Both the position numbers and the translations under genes were made by a program. A stretch of 9,196 nucleotides of DNA from SZUA-217 sp034658975 (GTDB taxonomy: Bacteria; Actinomycetota; Acidimicrobiia; Spongiisociales; ZC4RG35), in contig JAYEGJ010000090.1 of assembly GCA_034658975.1 (NCBI GenBank), positions 1-9,196 on the forward strand, given 5' to 3'. The first letter of the stretch is position 1. Every line of letters begins with the position of its first letter. Below, one piece after another: positions 1 through 5,491 of this stretch. The notes under the pieces were generated by a model. It saw only the letters and a list, made by a program, of their open reading frames with translations. It searched no databases and was not told the DNA's origin.

Positions 1-680
1 GTCATGAGCCGGGGGTGGTTCGAAGCCGGGTTGGCTCCGATCAGGAAGAAAATGTCGCCCCGACCCAGCCGCTCCAGGTCTTCGAGGACGATGGTTGCAG
101 TGCCCGACCCCGTAACGCTCGAGAGGCCCACGCCCGAGGCCTGGTGGCAGTAGTAGGAGCAGTTGTTGACGTTATTGGTTCCATAGACCCGCGCCAGCAA
201 CTGGATGAGAAAGCCTGCCTCGTTGGAGGATCTGCCACTGGCATAGAAGAACGATTCGTCAGGGTCGACGGCGTTGAGTCCGTCGGTGATCTTCCCGATG
301 GCCTCGGACCATCCGATCGGCCGGTATCGGGTGTCCAAGGGGCCGGCATATAGCGGTTTGGTGAGACGGCCGGCCGATTCGAGTTCACGCGGGGAGACAT
401 GGGCAAGCATCGAGAAGTCGTTGTCTTCGAAGAACCTCCCTGGAATGGCGCCCTGCATGTCGGCCGCCATGGCTTGAACCGACTTCTTGCATACTTCAGG
501 GAAGTGGCCGGCCTCGTTGACCATTCCACCGGCCTGGCCTCCCATCCCCAGGGCGCAGGTCTTGCACGCATTCGGTGTTCGCAGCGCCCGATACATCGCC
601 CTGTACCCGCCGGCCTCCCTGGCTTTTCGGGCTACGTACCAAATGGCCTGCCAGCCGCCGCCAGCCGTTCTGGGTCTCAC
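1..680 (-). CDS. FdhF/YdeP-family molybdopterin oxidoreductase, N-terminal part (runs off left edge)
   Basis: Reading leftward from a GTG at 680 gives 226 codons with no stop before the window edge, so the C-terminal two thirds or so is missing. The order of motifs follows E. coli YdeP as I remember it: a Gly-rich AGGGW start (residues 6-10), an early CxxC (C39, C42, then GMGGQ) with a further Cys at 64, an E-S-A-G-R-L block (111-116), S-G-R-S-S-N-E-A (148-155), and Y-C-H-Q (177-180). C178 sits where the family has its likely Mo-ligating Cys (selenocysteine in formate dehydrogenase H). A later I-G-A-N-P-A-S-N-H-P-R block closes the visible part. The family binds bis-MGD and probably an Fe-S cluster; its substrate is unknown, and formate is only one possibility. 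The GTG overlaps the TGA of the upstream flavoprotein gene (GTGA), and the protein aligns with YdeP from almost its first residue, which supports this start. It is the third gene of a coupled operon. Confidence 0.85.
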   Translation of the reverse strand, partial: MRPRTAGGGWQAIWYVARKAREAGGYRAMYRALRTPNACKTCALGMGGQAGGMVNEAGHFPEVCKKSVQAMAADMQGAIPGRFFEDNDFSMLAHVSPRELESAGRLTKPLYAGPLDTRYRPIGWSEAIGKITDGLNAVDPDESFFYASGRSSNEAGFLIQLLARVYGTNNVNNCSYYCHQASGVGLSSVTGSGTATIVLEDLERLGRGDIFFLIGANPASNHPRLM

Positions 681-1789
681 TGGAACCGGCCCGGATCGAG
701 ACCGGTCGGATCAAGACCCGCTGTTGCGAGCTCAATCGGCATATCGGTTCCAGCAACCTGACTGGCAAGAAGGGCGCCATACGCGGGCGCGGTCATGACT
801 CCACTCCCACCCTGCCCGACCAGCCAGTAGAAGCCCGGCACCTCCGGATCCTCTCCGATCACCAGCTCCCGATCGGGGGCAAAGGTGCGGAGCCCGGCCC
901 ACTGTGAGTTGACCGAGCGAATCCCGAGCGTCGTTGTCTCATTGATCCGCTCGATGGCCAAAGCAACGTCTTCCATTCGGGGACGGACATCGGATGGCTG
1001 GTCAGCATTTTCCTCGGATAGAGAACAGAAGAGCTGGCCTCCGTCGGGTTTGAAGTAGAAGCGGTCGCCTCCTTCGACGACCATCGGCCAGTCCGAATAC
1101 TGCGGATCTCCCGGGACCATGAACGCCGTTCTGCGCATCGGTCGGAGCCCAATCGGTTTCACCCCTGCGAGCGTTGCGACGCTGTCACCCCAGGCGCCCG
1201 CAGCATTGATCACCGAGCCACATGAGATCGTTTCTCCGCCGACGGTGACGGCCCAGCCGTTACCGTCGCGTTCTATGGCCGTCGCTCGAGCCTCAGTGCG
1301 AATCGTTGCATCCCGCCGGCGGGCGAGGCGCACAAACGCCTGATGCAGACCGGCGACATCGATATCGAAGGCCTCAGGCTCGTAGAGGGCCCCGGCGACA
1401 ACGTCACGACGAAGGACGGGAACGAGTTCCAGGGCTTCTGCTGCCGTAAGCCAGCGGTTGCCGGTGTCTGACTGCTGTCCCTGCCTGCCTATCTCCTTGA
1501 CCGTGGCGACCTGGGCTTCGTTTGCTATCCACATCAGCCCGCGTTCTGTCAGCAACGGAGCATCGACCAGGCCGTCGTCGGGATACTCGAGGAAAAGGCG
1601 GCTCGCTGTTGCAAAGGCCCGGGAGGCTGCGCTCCCGTAGTTCACGAGGAACAGCGCTGCCGACCTTCCGGTGGTGTGATAGGCGAGAGCTGTCTCCGCT
1701 TCTACGAGTGTCACGGAACCGTGCGGTGCCAGGTGAGCGGCGGCCGCGACACCGGCAATCCCACCCCCGATGACAACGAAATCGGTCAC
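677..1789 (-). CDS. DAO-family FAD oxidoreductase, D-arginine-dehydrogenase-like
   Basis: The product has 370 residues, a usual length for the family. An N-terminal Rossmann motif (G8, G10, G13) with E30 at the end of strand 2 binds FAD. H38-TTGRSAA follows, and the C-terminal flavin-contact region is V-G-Q-G-G-S-G (324-330). Overall order and many blocks match Pseudomonas aeruginosa DauA from memory, including V-P-V-L-R-R-D, N-A-A-G-A-W, R-R-x-A-F, F-Y-x-K-P-D and W-A-G-L-R. Such enzymes oxidise the amino group of D-amino acids or related amines to imino acids and pass electrons on. The carboxylate-binding Arg positions (R219/R220 and R301) and Y245 are present, but the side-chain pocket residues differ (see findings), so arginine is probably not the substrate. 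The GTG start at 1789 overlaps the TGA of the quinone oxidoreductase gene (GTGA). A longer open frame extends into that gene, but the Rossmann strand begins at once after this GTG. A GGGAAGGG lies 13 nt upstream. Confidence 0.88.
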   Translation of the reverse strand: MTDFVVIGGGIAGVAAAAHLAPHGSVTLVEAETALAYHTTGRSAALFLVNYGSAASRAFATASRLFLEYPDDGLVDAPLLTERGLMWIANEAQVATVKEIGRQGQQSDTGNRWLTAAEALELVPVLRRDVVAGALYEPEAFDIDVAGLHQAFVRLARRRDATIRTEARATAIERDGNGWAVTVGGETISCGSVINAAGAWGDSVATLAGVKPIGLRPMRRTAFMVPGDPQYSDWPMVVEGGDRFYFKPDGGQLFCSLSEENADQPSDVRPRMEDVALAIERINETTTLGIRSVNSQWAGLRTFAPDRELVIGEDPEVPGFYWLVGQGGSGVMTAPAYGALLASQVAGTDMPIELATAGLDPTGLDPGRFQ

Positions 1790-2757
1790 GGAGTGACGAC
1801 GACCCTTCCCAGTGCTTTCCGATTCGCCACCCAACGGAGAGCTTCGGGGCTCTCGTCGAGCGTAAATCGCCTCTGGATCTGAGGAGAAAGCGTTCCGTCT
1901 TCGACCCAACTGATGATCTGGTCGGAGTTCTCCCTGTGCTTGTCCGGTTGTTCGGAAGTGAATCGCCCCCAGAACACACCGACCACCGAGTTGCCTTTCA
2001 GCAAGGGAAGATTGAGCGGCAGGCTGGGGATTTCTCCGGCTGCGAACCCGATGATCAGGAGTCGGCCGCTCCATCGCGTGGATCTGAGAGCGGCCTCCGT
2101 CGACTCGCCGCCAACAGGGTCAAAGACCACATCGACACCCGAGCCTTCTGTGGTCTCCTTGATGCCGTCACGGAGAGGTGTCCGGTCGTACCTGATCACA
2201 TGGTCTGCTCCGCTCGCCGACACGAACGAGGCCTTCTCTTCCGAGGACACCGCGGCGATGACAGTCGCCCCCAACGCCTTGCCGATCTGGACGGCAGCGA
2301 GCCCAACACCCCCGGCGGCCCCAAGGACGAGAAGCGTTTCGCCGGCCTGAAGACGTCCTCTATCCACAAGGGCGTGATACGACGTTCCGTAGGTTGCCGG
2401 AAGGACGGAGGCGATATCGGGCGGAATCGAGTCCGGAACCCGGATGGCATTGGAGGTCAGCAGCACTGCCTTTTCGGCCAGACCGCCGTAGGTGTGAAAG
2501 CCGCAAACGCGGTCTCCGGGGGAGAGGCCTGCCGCCTGATTGGCAACGATGACCGTGCCTGTCATCTCATAACCCGGCGTGAACGGCGGGTCGGGCCTCA
2601 CCTGGTAGTGACCCTTGACCATCAGCGTGTCGGCGAAGTTCACGGCGGTCGCCTCGACCTTCAAGAGCACGGAACCAGGACCGGGCTTGGGTTCGGTCAT
2701 TTCGCCGACGTGGAGAGCGTCGATTCCCAGGTACTCGTCACAGATCAGGGCGCGCAT
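1786..2757 (-). CDS. NADPH:quinone oxidoreductase-like MDR protein (zinc-free)
   Basis: The product has 323 residues, the normal length for the QOR branch of the medium-chain dehydrogenase/reductase superfamily. The GroES-like N-terminal domain carries V-N-F-A-D (39-43) and P-G-Y-E-M-T-G (61-67). The nucleotide-binding domain has G-A-A-G-G-V-G (146-152) followed by an A-V-Q-I-G-K-A-L-G helix. The Cys/His zinc ligands of alcohol dehydrogenases are absent, as expected for quinone oxidoreductases and enoyl reductases that reduce electron-poor quinones or enones with NADPH. The substrate cannot be named from sequence. The ATG at 2757 begins the usual M-R-A-L start of the family and is the first gene of the leftward operon; its stop overlaps the next gene. 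It may provide redox cofactor turnover linked to the flavoprotein and molybdoenzyme downstream, but that is inference. Confidence 0.9.
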   Translation of the reverse strand: MRALICDEYLGIDALHVGEMTEPKPGPGSVLLKVEATAVNFADTLMVKGHYQVRPDPPFTPGYEMTGTVIVANQAAGLSPGDRVCGFHTYGGLAEKAVLLTSNAIRVPDSIPPDIASVLPATYGTSYHALVDRGRLQAGETLLVLGAAGGVGLAAVQIGKALGATVIAAVSSEEKASFVSASGADHVIRYDRTPLRDGIKETTEGSGVDVVFDPVGGESTEAALRSTRWSGRLLIIGFAAGEIPSLPLNLPLLKGNSVVGVFWGRFTSEQPDKHRENSDQIISWVEDGTLSPQIQRRFTLDESPEALRWVANRKALGRVVVTP

Positions 2758-2808
2758 AGGCCCACATTACGACCGGCGCGTGTCGCTCTGCTCTGACACA
2801 ATCATCGT
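2758..2808. promoter_or_regulatory. Divergent promoter region between the quinone oxidoreductase gene and aat
   Basis: This 51-bp gap separates two outward-facing genes, so both promoters must lie in or beside it. On the plus strand CACAAT (2797-2802) resembles a -10 box (4 of 6) and ends only 6 nt before the aat GTG, which would give a leaderless or nearly leaderless mRNA; no Shine-Dalgarno site is visible there. On the minus strand TAATGT just before the quinone oxidoreductase ATG is a similar weak candidate. No convincing -35 box is seen for either. An inverted repeat GTGTC-N10-GACAC (2780-2799) lies between them and could bind a dimeric regulator. Individual boxes are tentative. Confidence 0.4.
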
Positions 2809-3486
2809 GTGCCCCTCGAGCCACCTGTAAGCCGCTTCGATCTGCCCGATCCACGCACCGCGGACGGTGACGTGGTTGCAGTGGGTGGCGACATGTCCGC
2901 CGGCACTCTTCTCCAGGCTTATCGAAAGGGAATGTTCCCGATGGATCTTCCCGATGGCCACCTCGGATGGTGGTCACCGATCGAGAGGACGGTCATCCCC
3001 TTGAATGGGCTGAGAATCAGCCGCTCCCTTCGCCAGTCCTGCCGTCGGTACACGGTCTCAATCGACGAGGACTTCGAATCCGTAATCGAAAGCTGTGCGG
3101 ACCCGGATCGCGAGGGCAGTTGGATCTCGGATCGGTTCGTCAACGCCTACACGGAGTTGCACCAACTCGGGTGGGCTCATTCCGTGGAGGTCTGGGACGT
3201 CGAGGGGTCCTTGGTGGGCGGGCTTTATGGAGTCTCCATTGGCGGGTTGTTCGCCGGTGAATCGATGTTCCATCGGACAAGAGACGCATCCAAGGTCGCC
3301 CTGGTGCATCTCGTCGTCGTGATGAACGAGGGGGGTGGCTCACTTCTAGACGTCCAGTGGCAGACCCCTCATCTGGAGAGGCTGGGCGCGATGGTGATCG
3401 GTAAGGATGAATACTTGGCGTTGCTCGGGTCAGCTATCGAGAACCCGTCCCCATTCTCAGATCCGCCGACTGCGACAGACCGCTAG
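2809..3486 (+). CDS. aat: Leucyl/phenylalanyl-tRNA-protein transferase
   Basis: The enzyme transfers Leu or Phe from aminoacyl-tRNA to the N-terminus of proteins starting with Arg or Lys, marking them for ClpS-ClpAP type degradation (N-degron pathway, cytosol). At 225 residues it matches the family (E. coli about 234). Recognisable blocks in order are V-G-G-D-M-S (25-30), A-Y-R-K-G-M-F-P (37-44), W-W-S-P (54-57), the S-W-I-S-D-R-F-V-N-A-Y-x-x-L-H region (104-118), A-H-S-V-E-V-W (123-129), G-G-L-Y-G-V-x-I-G (137-145), G-E-S-M-F (150-154), and D-V-Q-W-Q-T-P-H-L-x-x-L-G-A (171-184). After F-P the usual Trp is Met (M45). The start is GTG at 2809, because an in-frame TGA lies at 2794-2796 and no other start fits between. 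It diverges from the quinone oxidoreductase gene and is followed by a universal stress protein gene. Confidence 0.95.
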   Translation: MPLEPPVSRFDLPDPRTADGDVVAVGGDMSAGTLLQAYRKGMFPMDLPDGHLGWWSPIERTVIPLNGLRISRSLRQSCRRYTVSIDEDFESVIESCADPDREGSWISDRFVNAYTELHQLGWAHSVEVWDVEGSLVGGLYGVSIGGLFAGESMFHRTRDASKVALVHLVVVMNEGGGSLLDVQWQTPHLERLGAMVIGKDEYLALLGSAIENPSPFSDPPTATDR

Positions 3487-3507
3487 AGTCGCCAGCGTCC
3501 TCAGGGA

Positions 3508-3563
3508 GTGGCACTTTTCGGGCCGTAATAGCGGGAGTTGACCTAACTGCGACAGGTCGGCGT
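3508..3563 (+). other. Coding-like segment for the missing first strand of the stress protein (start-codon or frame anomaly)
   Basis: In the frame of the following universal stress protein, bases 3519-3563 read R-A-V-I-A-G-V-D-L-T-A-T-G-R-R, which is a good first beta strand and helix start for this fold. That frame is open back to a TGA at 3408-3410 but contains no ATG, GTG or TTG before 3564. A GTG at 3508 in another frame reads M-A-L-F-G, a plausible start, then meets TAA at 3526. One inserted base near 3520-3525, or a -1 shift, would join it to the stress-protein frame. This could be a sequence error, a real mutation, a non-canonical start such as the ATA at 3528, or recoding. I cannot tell which. 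Confidence 0.5.
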
Positions 3564-4370
3564 GTGGCCGACAGGGCTCGTCTCATGGCTGAGGCGGGCA
3601 AGGCTCGTCTTGAGCTTGTTCACGTACTCGAACCAGTTGGCGAGGCAATGATCGAGCCCGGCCTGGCCCGGTTGATGCGTGAACATCAGAGGGCCCAGGC
3701 GGAGAAGCTTGCGGCCTGGTGCCGGGAGCGTTCCAACATCGAGGTCGAACTTCACGTTGTAAAAGGGTCGCCTAGTTGGGAACTCACCACGCGAGCGAAG
3801 AACGCCGACCTTGTGGTGGTTGGGTCGTCGACCGTCAACGCATTCAGCATTGGTCCGGTATCGCGGCGGATAGCCCGCAAAGCAACCTCAGATGTCCTCA
3901 TCATTCGTCGTCAACCTCGTGTGCCCTATCGGCGCATCATCGCGACAGTCGATTTCTCCGAAGCATCGCGCATTGCGGTTGAAAGGGCTCTTGACTTGTT
4001 TCCCGATTCGGACATCACGGTTCTCTACTCGCTTCCATCGCGTTTCGATCCGGTTCTCGCCGACGCAGGATTGTTCAAGGAGGAGTTGGACGCCTCCAGG
4101 ACAATTCGGCTCGAAATGGCGGCCGACCGAATGGCCGAATTCGCCCAGCCCTGGGAAGGCAAGGTCCGCACCCTGATTGCCGATGGAGCCCCCTCGCACA
4201 CCATCGATGAGGTGGTGCGCCGACGAAATGCCGATCTGGTCGTTGTCTCGAATCGCGGGGCCACGGCCACGCGCATGGTCCTTCTCGGCACCGTGGCGGA
4301 GGGCCTCGTCGATCGCTCACCGTGCGACGTGCTCGTGACGCGGGTACCCGCGGCCTTCCGCCGACCTTGA
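3564..4370 (+). CDS. Tandem universal stress protein (UspA family, two domains)
   Basis: Two Usp domains lie in one chain. The first (about 1-116) ends with D-L-V-V-V-G-S-S-T, then G-P-V-S-R-R-I-A and D-V-L-I-I-R-R. The second begins R-R-I-I-A-T-V-D-F-S-E-A-S and ends with D-L-V-V-V-S-N-R-G, then L-L-G-T-V-A-E and D-V-L-V-T-R. Family members often bind ATP through G-x2-G-x9-G-(S/T). The second domain keeps the G-x9-G-T part but has Ser for the first Gly, and the first domain is more divergent, so nucleotide binding is uncertain. Usp proteins act in the cytosol in stress and dormancy responses. The GTG at 3564 is the only standard start in this frame, but it omits the first strand of domain 1, which is encoded just upstream (see the separate entry); the true N-terminus is probably 15 or more residues longer. 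It lies downstream of aat and converges on the DUF2652 gene with a 27-bp gap in which I see no convincing terminator. Confidence 0.85.
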   Translation: MADRARLMAEAGKARLELVHVLEPVGEAMIEPGLARLMREHQRAQAEKLAAWCRERSNIEVELHVVKGSPSWELTTRAKNADLVVVGSSTVNAFSIGPVSRRIARKATSDVLIIRRQPRVPYRRIIATVDFSEASRIAVERALDLFPDSDITVLYSLPSRFDPVLADAGLFKEELDASRTIRLEMAADRMAEFAQPWEGKVRTLIADGAPSHTIDEVVRRRNADLVVVSNRGATATRMVLLGTVAEGLVDRSPCDVLVTRVPAAFRRP

Positions 4371-4397
4371 GCGTTGGCCCGGTCCCGGTTGGCTCGA

Positions 4398-5462
4398 TCA
4401 GTCGCCGCTTGGGAGGAGTCCGGACAACTGGCGGATCGAGTCGTCCACATTCGCGATCATGGCGTCCCCTACGGTGTTCCATGCCTCTTCGCCGGGATCA
4501 GAGAGACGGAGACTCACCACCGTGGCTCCGTCCGTCTCGTCCAGATTCCAGGTCCACGCCCATTTGTCTACGATGCCTTCGAGGTCATAGCGAAGTGTCA
4601 TGTAGGCGAACGGACGCCAGTCGGCGACGTGTTCGACGATGACGTCTGGACCATGCATGCAGTGGTTGATCGAGCCGACGCCCATTCGGCCATCGGTCTG
4701 GGCGAGGACCTCAGTGACCAGGTGTTGCCACAGCGGACGCTTCCTGGGGTCGGTCAGGTAGTCCCAAACAGTTGCCGGCGACGCGGACGTCTCAAAAGTG
4801 CGCTCATAGATTGCGTTGTTGCTGGGCACGAGATCCCGGTGGCGTTCTTGTTCGAATGCCCACCTGACGCCCAAGTCTTGTATGAAGACCTCGACCTGTC
4901 CCACGTCGCCGAATTCCTCGGTGTGAGGCACGAACCCCAGGATCGAGGGATCCATTGCCATCTGCGACAGGGTTTTGGCGGTGTACACGGCATACGCAGG
5001 CTTGCCTATTGCCGCTCCCGAGGATCCCTTGGCGAGGCGATGCACCAGGACTACGTCGGGGCCGGTGAGCTCCTCGGACCCGGCGATCTGTCGCGTCACG
5101 TACTCACCCTCATGGACGAAGAACTTCAGGTCGAGAGTGGGGATCCGAATGCAGGCATTGCACTCGCAGGTGGTCGAGTGGACCACATCCCTGAGCCGCT
5201 TCTTGAACGCGAAATAGGCGGATTCGACGGTGTCCATCACCATGGAAGGGTTGATCGAGTTGGATTCCGCCCGAGCGAAGGCCGCATCTCCCTCGAGCTT
5301 GGACAGGGCGAAAGTCGGAGAGATCGAGCTAACGATTGTCTCGAGCAGGTCCGCAAGCACGTCCTGGGCGTGCATCAACTCGGTACCCGCGAGGTAATCC
5401 GTGTAGCCGGTGATGTCAGCGAAGAGCAAGCAGCCCTTCTCGGGAGTGCCGAGGTCGATCAT
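4398..5462 (-). CDS. DUF2652 (class III cyclase-like) and SRPBCC fusion protein
   Basis: The 354-residue product has two parts. Residues 10-170 look like DUF2652, a relative of class III nucleotide cyclases: F-A-D-I-T-G-Y (14-20) and L-E-G-D (56-59) supply both metal-binding Asp positions (D16, D59). K55 fits the purine-recognition Lys, and T-G-P-D-V-V-L-V-H-R (133-142) matches the W-G-x-x-V-N-x-A-x-R segment with the Arg kept but Asn replaced by Val138. A C-x-C-x2-C (C99, C101, C104) lies just before strand L-D-L-K-F-F-V-H. Residues from about 217 form an SRPBCC/polyketide-cyclase-like ligand-binding domain (A-I-Y-E-R-T-F-E-T-S-A-S-P-A-T-V-W). Catalysis is unproven; it may bind rather than make a cyclic nucleotide. 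The chosen ATG at 5462 sits just before the cyclase strand, although the frame stays open upstream inside the kinase gene. It is the last gene of the operon, 25 bp after the kinase stop with a mini-ORF in between. No signal peptide or membrane segment is seen. Confidence 0.82.
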   Translation of the reverse strand: MIDLGTPEKGCLLFADITGYTDYLAGTELMHAQDVLADLLETIVSSISPTFALSKLEGDAAFARAESNSINPSMVMDTVESAYFAFKKRLRDVVHSTTCECNACIRIPTLDLKFFVHEGEYVTRQIAGSEELTGPDVVLVHRLAKGSSGAAIGKPAYAVYTAKTLSQMAMDPSILGFVPHTEEFGDVGQVEVFIQDLGVRWAFEQERHRDLVPSNNAIYERTFETSASPATVWDYLTDPRKRPLWQHLVTEVLAQTDGRMGVGSINHCMHGPDVIVEHVADWRPFAYMTLRYDLEGIVDKWAWTWNLDETDGATVVSLRLSDPGEEAWNTVGDAMIANVDDSIRQLSGLLPSGD

Positions 5463-5491
5463 GTGAGGCCTTGACGGTACTCGGGGTTCAT
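5459..5491 (-). CDS. Ten-codon mini-ORF bridging the kinase and DUF2652 genes
   Basis: An ATG at 5491 overlaps the kinase stop codon (ATGA), and its reading frame MNPEYRQGLT ends at a TGA that overlaps the ATG of the DUF2652 gene (again ATGA). It fills the 25-bp gap between two otherwise non-overlapping genes. No Shine-Dalgarno site is obvious before the DUF2652 ATG, so reinitiation through this short frame is a reasonable way to keep the last gene translationally coupled. It could also be chance; the peptide itself has no recognisable feature. Confidence 0.35.
   Translation of the reverse strand: MNPEYRQGLT

Noticed and set aside
41..571. Minus-strand 176-codon frame at the left edge
   Set aside because: It is in a different frame from the molybdoenzyme, whose motifs match YdeP across the whole segment; the 176-codon frame is a shadow.
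677..2074. Longer version of the FAD oxidoreductase starting at 2074
   Set aside because: The extra N-terminal residues lie wholly inside the quinone oxidoreductase gene and precede the Rossmann strand with no homology; the GTG at 1789 fits the family start and the overlap pattern.
1936..2796. Plus-strand open frame of 286 codons opposite the quinone oxidoreductase gene
   Set aside because: The minus-strand protein has full MDR motifs; the antisense translation is low-complexity and unrecognisable.
4371..4397. Possible terminator between the converging stress-protein and DUF2652 genes
   Set aside because: There is only a direct repeat of GTTGGC and weak wobble pairing; no clean stem with a U run on either strand.
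4374..5474. Long plus-strand open frame of 366 codons opposite the DUF2652 gene
   Set aside because: It is antisense to a gene with clear domain motifs, has no family resemblance, and long antisense frames are common in GC-rich DNA.
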